From: Ooceraea biroi
Lineage: Eukaryota; Arthropoda; Insecta; Hymenoptera; Formicidae
Length of the DNA: 64,000 nucleotides
Direction: 5' to 3'
Assembly (NCBI RefSeq): GCF_003672135.1
Contig: NC_039506.1
Location: forward strand, 3,162,001-3,226,000
Notes under the pieces: model-generated
Told to the model about the DNA's origin: nothing
Seen by the model: only the letters and a program-made list of their open reading frames with translations
Database searches by the model: none
Shown here: piece after piece, positions 50,303 to 62,233 of the stretch
Layout: the number at the start of each line of letters is the position of its first letter
How positions within the stretch are numbered: position 1 is the first letter of the stretch
Position numbers and translations under genes: made by a program

Positions 50303-50596
50303 TCAAGATGACATACTTGTTACAGGCGTTTGAAAGTTAATAGCTCTTGCGTTTTTTGTATGTTTTAAAGTTGTAGCATGTTTTTTAATTGCTGCCAATC
50401 CACCAATGTAATCTGATGAACATATTTTGCAATGAAAGTAATTTATACCTTTATGACTTCTTGTAATCCACTTTTTATATTCGCTGAGATTTTCCCATTC
50501 AGATCTATATTTGTGCAAATATATTTTCTTTGCTTTTTTAGCACTAGTTGAAGCCGATAATGTCTGTTCATCATCTTCATCTTCCATCTCATTCAT
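50303..50596 (-). pseudogene. hAT BED-type zinc-finger fragment
   Basis: A 97-codon frame has an acidic start and a Lys-rich patch. It then has the finger CKICSSDYIGGLAAIKKHATTLKH (Cys-X2-Cys at its start, His-X5-His at its end), as in N-terminal BED domains of hAT transposases and of insect genes derived from them. It ends soon after the finger, and no RNase H-like or hAT dimerisation domain follows in the host element. It could still bind DNA if expressed, but as a transposase it is truncated. Confidence 0.7.
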
Positions 50597-50952
50597 CTAA
50601 CTCGTTTGCACTCATACTAAATTCAATCTATAGGAATAGAAATAAAGCTATGTAAGTATAAGTATGTGTGTATGTACAGGAATAAACATGAGTAGAATGA
50701 ATATAAATGAAGAGAATGTATATAAAATTGCTTACAGTGATATTATCTCGATTTAAATCCTTAGTATATCCTTGAGCTTGTATATTACCACATAATTGAC
50801 GCAGTTTTTCTTAGCCAGACAATTTTGACTTGACAAATATTATTGTAGTTTTGCATAGACCAAAGCTTGCAAATATGCAAATAATAATAATGTCAGTACA
50901 CTTAATTGTTACATGTATATTAGGAATTTAAATTAATAAGAAAAGCATTTAA

Positions 50953-53672
50953 GGGGGTATTCTAGTGTAGCATGTCGGAAAAATCGATTTTTTTTGTTGC
51001 ATATTTTGCAAGTATATGGTATGGAAAATATGTCTGCGAGAAAATTTAGCCCGATTCGCAAAATTAACAAAGTAATAGCACCTAATAGAAAATGACCTCT
51101 GGTGCGCGCTCGGCGGTTGAACCGCGCGGCACACAACAGAGCATTGGTTAGTATTTTAGGTAGGGTCGGAAGACCGTTATTCTTTGAAGGTCGTACATTT
51201 GAATTGGGGCCTTTGTATAGTACAGGTTTTTACCTGTGAAGGAGCATTTGCTTTCTCAGCGCAGAAGACAGTGTGGCTTGGAACGTCGAGGCGAGTGGAC
51301 ACAAGTTAGATTATCTGTAAATTTCTACGCTAAAGTAACCTGAAAATGGATAAGAAAGGTAGGAAAGATGCTCGCACTCGTGCGGATCGTCAGAAGAAAC
51401 GACAGTTTCGAGGCAACCAACACACAGCTGAGCAGGACTCGGAATTTACGAGCACGTCGGCAAAAAAACTGCGAACTGCGAAAGATATCGACTTCCCTGT
51501 TTCGAATGAATTTGGTTACTGTATTTTAAATTTTTTCGCAGTTTTTTCAACAATTGCATCTCTTGTGATTTGTAAAAATTGCAAACGTAATATGCAATTC
51601 TCCCAGACGCCAAATCGAGGTTTAGGATTCAAAATTTACGTAAAGTGCAGCTGCAATGAAGTATACATCAATTCATCGCCATTTATTAACAATGCATACG
51701 AAATAAACCGTCGAATTGTTTTTGTTTTGCGGATTTGTGGTGTTGGACGAGAAGGCCTGAATTTATTTTGTAGTTTGATGGACATTTGTCAGGGCATTGC
51801 TGCAAACACCTATTATGCCTGCCTTGAAAATATCTATGTAGCAGCATCTGCAGTGTACAGTTGCATTTTAAAAGAAGCAATTGAAGAGGAGAAGGAAAAG
51901 AATAAAGAAGCTGGAAATATTGAAACACATTTAACGGTTTCCGGCGACGGAACATGGAAAAAAAGAGGATTCTCATCTTTATTTGGTGTGTCTACTCTAG
52001 TTGGAAAATATTCTAACAAAGTAGTCGATGCTATGATTAAAAGTAGCTTTTGCCAAGCGTGTAATTTGTGGAATAACAAAAAGGACGACAATATTGCTGA
52101 ATATAATGAGTGGTATGAAACACACGAAGAAACGTGCTCCAGAAATCATGAAGGCAGTGCGGGTAAAATGGAGATCGACGCTATCACTGAAATGTTTGTG
52201 AGATCGAAGGAGAAACACGGAGTTCTTTACGTGAAATATATTGGAGACGGGGACAGTAAAACGTTTAGGGGAATTTTAAATGTGGATCCATATGCAGAAG
52301 ATGAAATTACTGTGATAAAAAAAGAGTGCGTCGGTCACGCGGAAAAGAGAATGGGCACGAGACTTCGTAATGCGAAGAAACATAATAAAGGTATCGTCGG
52401 TAAAGGTGCTGGAAAGTTAACGGATAAAATGATTGGTGAACTCACGACGTATTATGGATTGGCTATTCGCAGACACCCAGACTCTGTCGAGGAAATGCGG
52501 AAAGCAATATGGGCAACGTATTACCACAAAAGCTCCTCCGATAATAAGCCGCAACACCAAAACTGTCCTCCGGGTGAAGAGAGCTGGTGCAAGTGGAGTA
52601 AAGCTGAAGCCGAAGGTACACTCGCAAGCTTCCATCACGCTAATCCGCCTCTTACTGATCAAGTATTGGAGATAATTAAGCCTATTTATGAAGATTTGTC
52701 ATCGGATGAATTGTTGGAACGTTGCTTAGGAGCAGAAACGCAAAATAACAATGAATCTCTCAATTCATTGATTTGGACTTTTGCTCCAAAACATCTCCAT
52801 GTTGGCGTGAAAGTTGTTGAAATAGCAACATTCTTGGCAGTTATCATTTTCAATAAAGGATTTATGCCAATTTTAAAAGTTATGAACGTGATGGGAGTTA
52901 ATATTGGTCAGCAAGCGGTGATGTACGCAAACTCCCAGAACGAAGCTCGTATCACCCGCTCGGAGCGGCGCTCCACTAACTTCTCTCGAGACCAGAGAAT
53001 GAATCGCAGGGAAGAGAGATCAGCTCTGCAGGACTTCTACGAACAAGAGGAAGGTCCCCTGTATGGCCCTGGATAGCCGATTGATCGTAAGTAACATTAT
53101 CTCTATGTAATCAGTATGAAAAACTTTAAACGTGTTTTTCTCGAACCATGTTTTTCAAATTGGTTCCCATGATATCTCAAAAACCAGTTAATCAATTGAC
53201 TCAGGCTTTTGCACACATCTTCAGTATATGTGTGGCTATAGCCCCTACCACAATCAAGTCGAAATATTGTTTTTTGGAATTTCCACAGCCTTTCAATGGT
53301 GAAAAAAAATGGCACAAATCGAAACTTAATTTTCTCAATGACGTCATGTTTTAAATTTTCAACATTTTTTTTCATTCTGGTACCTGCTATAGCCACACTC
53401 ATACTAATTAAGAATCTCTTTGGTTTTTTTGTTTCAGATGAGCAGAACAGCTGAAATCATGGGAAACATGGACCAACTTTTTTTTTCATGTTCATATTTA
53501 ATATCATGTGCAGCGCTTATTTATAGTTATTGTATAATAAAAAAATTTAGAAACATACACCAAATATGTATGAATAAGCAGGGTAAACCCTGCCTCAAAA
53601 AACCTTATACTTTTTTCCAAAAAAATTCACGAAAATAGCATACAAATTTCGCTTTCACACTAGAATACCCCC
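50953..53672 (+). mobile_element. TTAA-flanked Kolobok/Mutator-like DNA transposon, apparently intact
   Basis: The 2720-bp element has 16-bp perfect terminal inverted repeats GGGGGTATTCTAGTGT and is flanked by TTAA on both sides (50949-50952 and 53673-53676). It contains one uninterrupted transposase frame, about 390 bp of left non-coding sequence and about 600 bp of right. The TTAA target and the type of transposase fit the Kolobok superfamily. Perfect ends and an intact frame suggest recent insertion. It sits inside the hAT element and so is younger than it. Confidence 0.88.
51346..53076 (+). CDS. Mutator-like/Kolobok-type DDE transposase
   Basis: This intronless 576-codon frame has a family-typical order. 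A basic N-terminus is followed by Cys-X2-Cys pairs (C76/C79, C101/C103) that may bind zinc. The catalytic core has SGDGTWKKRGFSS (candidate Asp201), a CQAC…C…H cluster (C236, C239, C264, H268), YIGDGDSKTF (candidate Asp301), ECVGHAEKRMGTRLR, and GAETQNNNESLN (candidate Glu at 464 or 470). This matches the domain annotated in databases as Mutator-like transposase and found in Kolobok elements. The Arg-rich C-terminus could contact DNA. No stop or frameshift interrupts it, so activity is plausible. The catalytic residue assignment is by pattern, not structure. Confidence 0.88.
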   Translation: MDKKGRKDARTRADRQKKRQFRGNQHTAEQDSEFTSTSAKKLRTAKDIDFPVSNEFGYCILNFFAVFSTIASLVICKNCKRNMQFSQTPNRGLGFKIYVKCSCNEVYINSSPFINNAYEINRRIVFVLRICGVGREGLNLFCSLMDICQGIAANTYYACLENIYVAASAVYSCILKEAIEEEKEKNKEAGNIETHLTVSGDGTWKKRGFSSLFGVSTLVGKYSNKVVDAMIKSSFCQACNLWNNKKDDNIAEYNEWYETHEETCSRNHEGSAGKMEIDAITEMFVRSKEKHGVLYVKYIGDGDSKTFRGILNVDPYAEDEITVIKKECVGHAEKRMGTRLRNAKKHNKGIVGKGAGKLTDKMIGELTTYYGLAIRRHPDSVEEMRKAIWATYYHKSSSDNKPQHQNCPPGEESWCKWSKAEAEGTLASFHHANPPLTDQVLEIIKPIYEDLSSDELLERCLGAETQNNNESLNSLIWTFAPKHLHVGVKVVEIATFLAVIIFNKGFMPILKVMNVMGVNIGQQAVMYANSQNEARITRSERRSTNFSRDQRMNRREERSALQDFYEQEEGPLYGPG

Positions 53673-53690
53673 TTAATATATAATATAATA

Positions 53691-53812
53691 CCCCAGTGAG
53701 AAATAATTCGTCGATTGACGTCGAAACGATGCCGAATCGATGTCGAAACCGTCAAATCAACGTCGATTCGACATCGGTTCGACGTCGATCGACGAGTTAT
53801 TTCTCACTGGGG
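53691..53812. mobile_element. 122-bp hairpin MITE, TA target
   Basis: Inverted repeats start CCCCAGTGAGAAATAA and the whole element can fold into a hairpin. TA dinucleotides flank it (53689-53690 and 53813-53814), as for Tc1/mariner-type insertion. The interior is a chain of GTCGA-containing palindromic units (GTCGATT, GACGTCGA, ATCGACG). It is non-coding and lies 15 bp to the right of the TTAA element, still inside the hAT element. Confidence 0.8.
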
Positions 53813-54691
53813 TACAATGTAATATATATACATACATATATAATACATATGTAATAAAGTAATGTAATTATGTAATGAGCATCTATACCTGATCTTTAGG
53901 TGCACCTTCTTCTTCGTGTATACTGACTCTTATTTTTTTTAAATAGATTTGATTTCACATGAAGAGGTTAAAAAACTTGGCAACAGTTCCATGAGATACC
54001 AAACAGGCTTATGAAACGGAAGTTTGTACGGCTAAGTAATAAACAAAACACAGTAATTATGGCGAGACAATTAGCGAACATGAAAACATGCCAAATTCTG
54101 AACGTTCTAATCACATATAAAATTTCACCAGATATATAATACAAATCACCAGATTTTAGAAGAAAATTTTTCTTTATCACCAAGTAAAGAAAAAAAATCA
54201 CCAAGTCACCAAAAGAGACTAAAACTCACCAAATCTGGTGACAAATCACCAACAACGGCAACACTGGTCGTCGTGTCGCGAAATGTGGTAACTGTGATCG
54301 TGCTGCATGCTCGCGCGGTCGGGATTACGAGGATGTTCCTCAGGTTCCTTGCCGAGTCACCGATTAGACAGATTAGATAGATCGACATTCCATTCCTGGT
54401 ATCCTCCTTCTCGCTGCTCGTCGCGCTTATCAACGGTGGTGTCGCGAAACGGGTCTAACTAAGCGATTGATCTCGTGGACGACATTCCCGTCACGCGTGG
54501 AGAACTCGCGCGCCTGTCCGAGGATACGACCATCCGACTGTTCAGCCCGCGTCAACGGTGACTACGACAACGACGAAGCGTTGTCGTTTCTAAGACGAGT
54601 GCAGGATGCACCGTCTTAATCAGTGTTAATCAGCGAAAAGGCCGCGCGAGGCCGTCGATGAGGCCGACGAGGAATAATCAGTTACATCAGC

Positions 54692-56054
54692 ATGCAGAGC
54701 GACGACGAGAAGCACACCGCTGCGGATTGCGACAAGGATCCGAGCTGCGACGCGAAGGATCCTGCTGCTGATAACGGGAGTTACCCCTTCGTGGATTCGA
54801 TCGTGAATCGCGCGTCTACCTCGGGAGAGGAGGCACTGGCCACTCCGGACGATGATTATGGCTGCGAGCACTACAAGCGAAAGTCCAAGTTCGTGGTAAG
54901 TTCAGTTTGTAGTACATACTTCTGGATAGATTTTTTTTTCCAGTGATACGTACAAAATCTCTTACGTATCCCTGTTCCTTTATAGACTCCCTGCTGCAAT
55001 AAGGTGTACACGTGTCGGTTCTGCCACGACGAGCAAGAGGCGCACACAGTGAACAGGAAAGAAGTCACGGAATTGATATGTGTTCTTTGCGACACTCGCC
55101 AGCCGGTCCAAGCCACCTGCCAGAATTGTCATTGCCAGTTTGGCAAATATACATGTCTCGAGTGTAATCTTTTTGATGACGAGGACAAGAATCAATATCA
55201 CTGCGATGGCTGTGGTATATGTAGAGTCGGTGGCCGTGACAGATTCTTTCACTGTGCCAAGTGCAACATGTGTCTGCCGGTACAACTACAAAACGGGCAT
55301 ACGGTAAGGATAGGATAGCGCATGCAATAAAAATATATTTGAAACATTCAGACAAAAAGAATAGCGAAGAGCTTGTTTAAGATAATTATTGCTACATAAG
55401 CATCAAGTGAGTTTCAATACTTTGCAGTGTATAGAAAATGTCTCGCACTCCAATTGTCCCGTGTGTCTCGAGGATATTCACACAAGTCGCATACCGTGCC
55501 ACATTCCTGATTGTGGACATTTGCTACATCGTATGTGCTTCGAGGAACTGTTGCACTCGGGACACTATGCTTGTCCGACTTGTCAAGTATCGCTTCTGGA
55601 CATGACAGATCTGTGGCGGTACTTGGATGCGGAAGTGTCGCTAACGCCAATGCCAGAAGCGTACAAGAACTACAAAGCCGACATCTTGTGTAAAGACTGT
55701 CACGAGGTTAGATATGCTTCTTCATATTTTCTGTGTTGTGAAGACGATTAAGGGAGGGAGTTAACAGCGAGACTTGTTGTTTTAGGAATCGACCGTGAAG
55801 TTTCATATTGTCGGGTTGAAGTGCTTGAATTGTGGCAGCTATAATACGTGCAGGATAAAGGGCTCACCATCACCAGGTGACGATCGATTGTTAAATAATT
55901 GGTTCCGGCACGAAGCGAGTAGAATGAATTTTCTACAATGTTTGCAGATCCAGACACACTGAGCGAAGCGGCTGGTAGCAGTAGCACAGGGGAGGAAGAG
56001 CCGAAGCAAGGGCAAAGCTCAGACAAGGTGTTCCCGCGGTCGCGAAAGGAATAG
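54692..56054 (+). CDS. Rchy1: RCHY1/Pirh2 RING ubiquitin ligase
   Basis: RCHY1 is an E3 ubiquitin ligase known for p53 turnover and, more recently, quality control of C-terminal degrons. Exons 54692-54895, 54986-55303, 55428-55706, 55786-55876 and 55948-56054 give 332 aa. An acidic, disordered N-terminus of about 55 residues is longer than the human one (261 aa in total). The CHY zinc finger starts at GCEHYKRK and runs through CCNKVYTCRFCHDE and CVLCDT; the CTCHY finger includes CLECNLFDD and YHCDGCGICRVGG; the RING finger spans C184-C226 (CPVCLEDIHTSR, CGHLLHRMCFEE, CPTC). The C-terminal zinc ribbon is DILCKDCHE to LKCLNCGSYNTC. The tail is Ser/Glu-rich. The ATG at 54692 is the first in frame after a GC-rich 5' UTR. 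Confidence 0.97.
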
Positions 56055-59000
56055 ATGAGTCTCCGGTGATGATACGAGAGTATTTGTACTTTAGACGAAT
56101 ATTATCTCTACGATCTTCTGTAGCAAATTCCATTTTCTGCATTCTATTGTTGCTTTTTTGAATTGGTACTTTTTTGGGCTAAACTTTAGTCGGTATAGCA
56201 AGTTGGTATGCTTGCAAGCGTACTAGTCGGGACTAGTATAGCTACTACTATACTACTTGCCGGTATAGCAAGTTAGTACAATTGGGACTATCATTATTAA
56301 ATGACCAGTGATGTCACCGAGGCTAGTGCATAATTATTTCCAATCAATGATCATTCGTGACACACTACTGTAATTTTCTAAGTTGAATATGTAGATCATT
56401 TCATTAATGCGATTTCCTTTTAACTGACGCACATTAATTGTCTCTTTCATTAATTTGCGATTGAAAACAGTTAATGAAATGATCGACATAAAGGCGTTGT
56501 ATAAACGTTCCTTTTTAATACATCACGCGTTTGTGCTAAAGAACTCAATCGTGTAAAAGATTATAATACACGTCGGTTTTACCATAATTTAGAGACGAAC
56601 GGTTTTTAATAGCTTACTAAAGAACGGCAATTCTGTCACAAGGAAACGTCCACATGTTTTATCTCTCTTGTCGTCATCCTTTTAACACATCCACCGCCAC
56701 GACGGACGCAAGTGGCTGTCGCTGAACTTTTCGTTTATGACGGTCACTGGTGACTGGCATGCAATAAATGTATTGGGACACGTGAATAATATTACAACAT
56801 GCTATTACTTACATTAGCAAGATAATGACTGATCAGCAATAATAGAAAAGAACATGAACAGCGAATTGTAATAATTAAGATTGGTGTGAACGGAAAGTCA
56901 GCTAAATTATGCGTGACGGTAGATGTGTTAAATATATAAGTATATATAGATAATATTCGATTTAATATACTTATAATTCGGTCACAATTATTACTTGCTT
57001 TTTTTAAATCTTTTTTAATACAGGATATTTAAAACTTACCGTGCATTATATTGCACACGTTGCATAAATCTGGAATAAATTTAAAATTGTTGGTACACGT
57101 TTCATCGTGATTTTTTAATTTCCGAAATATATTCAGAATTTTAAAGAAAAAAAAAGCTTTTCTTATGACATAGAATTGCAGTTGTTGCCATTTTTTCGAA
57201 CGAAGAATATTAAATTCTAAATTAAGCATAACAAAATGTCCACGAAACGGGAAAGTTTACGTGGCAAATATCGGTGCGTCCTGTATAATCGTGCATGTTT
57301 TCTGTGTCTAGGTAGATCTAGTCTTGAAATGACGATTCCGTCAATAGGTAATAACTAAAGATTCTTTACTCTGAGGAAATTATTAAAAAGTTGTGGACTG
57401 ACGGCTATTTAGGTAAATAGGAATGTGATATATCACAAAATTGTTTATATTAGGACATTTGATATTGGTATTAGGACATTATAATATATTGATATTTGAT
57501 ATTAGACAGTGTAGCGTGGTGTCACCCTAGCCTGAAATACGATATTCACATATATACAGATTTACATGAACGCTTATACACTATATATAATTTTATTGAT
57601 TAATGTGCGATATTGCTGAGAATCGTTTTTTTTTTTAAATACTTTAAGTATCGGTAAGATCCTGCCGCGGATTAGTAGTCGGAGCTGATTCACATATGTA
57701 TAATCCTTGTTGCATTAAGATATGTAAAGTAATGGCCTAATTAAGATTGCACTTCAAACAATATCACTTTTGCATAAGTCTGCACTTATGCAACAATTTT
57801 GCATAAATCAACATTTTTGTTCCTGTAAACTTTTTAGAAACTTCCAAATTCTTATTTAGCATGTTTTGTCATTTTGCAACCGAGATTTTTTTTTTTAAAA
57901 GAGATTACTCATAATTTAGTCGTAATCTAGTCGGGAAAAAAAGGATCGTACTGCTATTGTCGCAATAATTTTCTTGTAAGGTATGTCATAGACAAGAACA
58001 TGGATGAGTTCAATCATACCAGGTGGCACACATTAATGCAACAACAAAAATATCAATTTAGTGAATAATTAAGGAAGGAAATCTTCGTTGAGTATATTAT
58101 GTACCAGAGCAATTTCTAATGTGTGTGTGTATACTGAATGCTCATTTCCTAAGAGGCATTCTTCTAGTACAGTAATATATTCACCTAATATATTCAGCTA
58201 AACAAAAATCTACGTAATCTGTTTTATTGTAATTGTACGTACAATATGTAGATAGAGTATTTTATAGTCGCATCAAATGTGAATTCTGCTCTGTCTTATC
58301 ATATTTGATACAAAATAGTTTCTAATTGTTCGAGTAGTAATCCTCAAGTACTTTATAATAAACGACTGAATTCGGTGCCTTTCCCTTGACGCCTGAATTG
58401 CATTGAATTGTATAGTTGCGAACGACACTTTAACGCGTAATTTTTTTTTAGATTTTCGTTCAAAAAGAGCAGGCCGATACTTATGGCTCAGAACTTTATC
58501 ATTCCACAGCATTCCAAGTAAAACATTCAATGTGTACGGAATTTTATATAATATTTTTTTGGATCAAAATGCGTTTTCACGATGTTTTCAGCAAACTGCT
58601 GAATTAAATAGTTTTAGAAAGCTTTGACGATTCTCATCTCTTCGTTTGCTCATAACGTTTATCATAGAAATAAATCTGAATATTTTCAGGACAATGCTTG
58701 TGAGCGCAACGATCACATTAATCGTATACTTAATTCTGTAATACTGTTTACTAGTGCAATACCGTTTTCAGTGTCATCGAAATAATGTTTTTATTGATGT
58801 TAGATGTTTATCTCACGGTAAAAGACACGTTGAACGCATTTTGCACGCCATGTGTTCAAACGACTGCGTCAGAGAGTAGCTTTGTGACATGTAACGATAT
58901 ACGTAGATTCCGTTGTGATTTAATTATCACGATTTTATTATTCACTTGTAAGTTAAATATCAGTTATACAAAGACTCTTTGTACATAACACCGCAATAAT

Positions 59001-62000
59001 GCTTTTTGTTTTACATATAATATACCATTGTATCAAATAAATCAACTACAATTTTATCGTGGTTTTTTAACTTACCCCTGTATAAGCGGATGACAAGAAG
59101 CGGATACTCGTGTACAAAAAAACGTGTATTAAAACCTCGACGACAGAACGCGACATCTTGTTCGTATTCACACACCTCACATGCATTTCAAATACGTGCA
59201 TCCAAATTTCATGATGAAAAAAAAGAAACAGGAAGCAAGATCGTGCCATTTCGGCACTGTCGGTTCTGTCCCATGGAAGAGAATCATCTCGATTTTCACC
59301 TGACGCGATCAGAAACTCACTACTCTAAAAAGCGTCTAAAAACCGCCTACTCTATATAAACAATGTATGTGATAAATGGCGATATTAATCGTGGTTAAAT
59401 ATATTAAACATAATATATAATATATACATATATATTATATGTAAGCGCAGTTTGCTATTAAATTTTTCCCTATCTGTTCCTTCAGTTTGCTACGCAGATC
59501 GAGATAATTCTCTCGTAGAAAAGAGTTATAGGCACGCAATATTGTAAATGAGATTACAAAATTACGTGTGATAGTTCCCGACTTCTCATCATCTAATGCA
59601 TGGATGCGAGAAACTCAACTCACTCTTTCTCTCTCCCTCTCTCTCTCTCTATTTCATTCGCGTCTCTTGCATCAGGGTGAAAAAAGCAAACCAATTTCGG
59701 ATACAACTGCGGATGTAAATTCGGTTACATTGTGGCTCTCGTATGTTGGCAGCGAATTCGACGAATTGCACTCGACGCGCTCGAAATTTACCGGCGATAT
59801 CTATATAACAAGTAACTTTAATAAAGCGGCTCTTAACTCTGCAGCGTGCGAGTTGCAAGATTTGCTGGATTTCGATCTTCTGCTTTACTTGGACGAAAGA
59901 AATTTAATTCATTCTGGTCTATATCTACAAAATCTTGTCCGCATCGGTATCCGTTTATCATCTAGAGTCAAAAAGCCCTCCATCAGCCGCACACTGCAGA
60001 ATCAATCTACGCACGTCGAGGTCAACCGACGTCAAATTCGTTTAATTTACTTTTTGAATATATATCTCGGATAAACGACGCGTGTTCCTTAAACAAATGA
60101 TAGCCTTACGTCACCTACGACTAGCTTATAGCATAATGCTTTTTTTGTACCACAAAGTGCGACCGAGAGCCGGTTATCTGCTTCTCGTTATTCGCTTCCT
60201 CAGAAATTCAAAGAACGTGGACGCAACGGAAGGTATCCCTGACTGCTCAGGAAACGTCGGGCGGCATGGGTCATCTCAAGCTGGTCGCGCGTGCGACCGC
60301 ACACTATTGTCATCCATTGTGTGTCCATTTGTACTGACTAGAAGCAACGAAAACAAAATTTAATTATTGTAATTTTACACTGAGAATGTTATTGGCAACA
60401 GTTGATCGTTAAAGCCTGATAGACAGATTTCATATTCCTACGTTCGCTTCTTTTTTTTCTTACATATCGTAATTTAAATGTCTCTGTCGCCTCCTAAACT
60501 TATGACTTAATATTGTAATGTAATATAATAATATAAATATGTATGGACAATCAGATTTCAGAACAGAACTCAATAGACTCAAATATTATCTATGATTGCG
60601 GATAAGCTATACGTGAAAGGGACAAAACCCAGACTCACCTTAATGCGTTTTGCCGGTTTCATAGGAAGAGGGCTGAGAATACAACAAGAACTGTCGAGCG
60701 TGTCAAACGTAATCGCCCTCTTCGCATTAGGCTTCCGTTGTACGGACGTAGAATCGCGGGGAGTCTGGAAAGGATAGACACACTAGCTACAGCCGGCGAA
60801 CGAGAAATGTTTTAGAATAGTTATGTGTCGGCTCTATACCTCATAGAAGTCAATCTGAGTGTAGATAAAGGAAGAGAAGGGGAAGTACTCGCTCACTGAG
60901 CTCACGAGCAGTCCATGAAATGCGACGAATCGAGAACCGAGAGCTTGCAGAATTTATATTTTCGAGGATTACGAGATCACGACAGTTCGTTCTAAGCTTA
61001 TCTATAGTTTGCCACAATTTCTTGATTTGATAAAGAGAGAAAGAAAGAGAGGAAGGAAGAGTTCAAATCCACACAATTCGTGAGATGACTAGGCCTTTTT
61101 AGATTTTTTACGCGCCGTACATTAGGTCGCTTTCGACCGGATGCCCCGTATAAATATCTTTGGATTGTTTTTTTCGGGAAAAGGTTGAGGTGCTTTGGTA
61201 CGCTAGACCAGGCCTGTACAAGGATGATTTGCAGTTAGTGTATGCAATTAACATGCGACTACTCAACGTATTATAAAAAAAACAATTAAATAAATTAATA
61301 TACATATATATATATATGTACAAATATTAATATGAATATATAAATATTAAAAAAACGTTATGCTCGTGCAGGGCTAAAAATCTAAAATTTTTAAGGACAA
61401 AGGATCGATATAGAAGGATGTTAACATGTTTAAAATAACTAAAAAAGAAATGCGTAAAATTGAGGTCGTTTTGAACGTGTTAACGTGTTCGCTCATTTTG
61501 CAAAAAAGGTTTATTTAACATAACATTCAACATAACATTCGTGCGGTTCGTTTTTAGAATGCAAATCCACTTTCAGCGAAATCGACAAGATCGAAACAAA
61601 CAAAAACGAAACAAGATTAGTTGTTATACCGATTATATATATACACAATTAAAACAATAATTTATTTTATCCAGTAAAAAAAATGTTAATGATCGTAATT
61701 TGTAGGAGCGGCAAAGTTCTCTGTAAAGTAAACAAATATACACGCAAATAATTTAAGTACTTCTCTTAACGCTCACAATTAAATAACGTACTTTTTTCTT
61801 CTTCGATGTATATATTAGTAAGAAAAATTCGTAGTCCTAAAATAATATATTAATAATATTATGTATATTATGTATAAATAATTAACAAGGCCAGAGACGA
61901 ATTGCTAGAATAAATTAATATGAATAAATCGAGCGACCATAATTATGCCGTTATGTTAGTCATATTATATCATACCTAAAATTAACAAAAACGAATAATC

Positions 62001-62233
62001 TTTGGATTAGGCAAGATCAGGCGACCAAGAAATATAAACAGCCATAAGAAAAGAAAGAATAAACGTAGGAAGTTGTTAGGAGAAGTTACATCGTGTCTCC
62101 TGCGTGTTCTTAGACTTCGCATTCAGCGGCGAATAAGAAGCATGAAAATGAGACGAGGATGCAGGCAAAAATATGAATGCAAAAGTACGAAGACACAGTG
62201 TTAAAAGGAAAGTTAGAAGGCCGGCTAGCGTGT
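56055..62233. other. Convergent gap between RCHY1 and Myb, no supported gene
   Basis: The left part is RCHY1 3' UTR and the right part is Myb 3' UTR; minus-strand AATAAA candidates include 61661-61666. Between them lie AT-rich DNA, a CT-rich tract at about 59620-59650, and degenerate repeats of GGTATAGCAAGTT at 56193-56275. The longest open frame (59568-60074, plus strand) has no family resemblance and begins in the CT tract. I cannot exclude a non-coding RNA. Confidence 0.5.
56763..56768 (+). terminator. Poly(A) signal of RCHY1
   Basis: AATAAA about 0.7 kb after the RCHY1 stop is the first canonical signal that I noticed on this strand. Confidence 0.4.

Larger units (their letters stand above)
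49966..54266. mobile_element. hAT transposon with perfect 8-bp target duplication, host to two nested elements
   Basis: The termini are CAGTGTTGCCG inverted repeats (49966 onward and ending 54266), typical of hAT. They are flanked by the exact 8-bp direct repeat GTCGTCGT (49958-49965 and 54267-54274), the hallmark hAT target length. TCACCAGAT-like motifs recur near both ends (49994, 50017, 50037; 54125, 54146 and several TCACCAA variants to 54250) and are probable transposase-binding sites. Removing the two nested insertions leaves about 1450 bp. This carries only a BED-type zinc-finger frame and no catalytic domain, so it is non-autonomous. It lies 426 bp upstream of the RCHY1 start codon, in its promoter or 5' UTR. 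Confidence 0.92.

Noticed and set aside
50303..50596. BED-finger frame as an independent host gene
   Set aside because: It lies wholly inside a hAT element with intact ends and target duplication, so a transposon remnant is the simpler reading.
56193..56275. Repeated GGTATAGCAAGTT and ACTAGT sequences as a small mobile element
   Set aside because: The repeats are short and irregular and have no terminal inverted repeats or target duplication.
59568..60074. 168-codon open frame on the plus strand
   Set aside because: It starts inside a CT-rich simple repeat and shows no family resemblance or splice partners.
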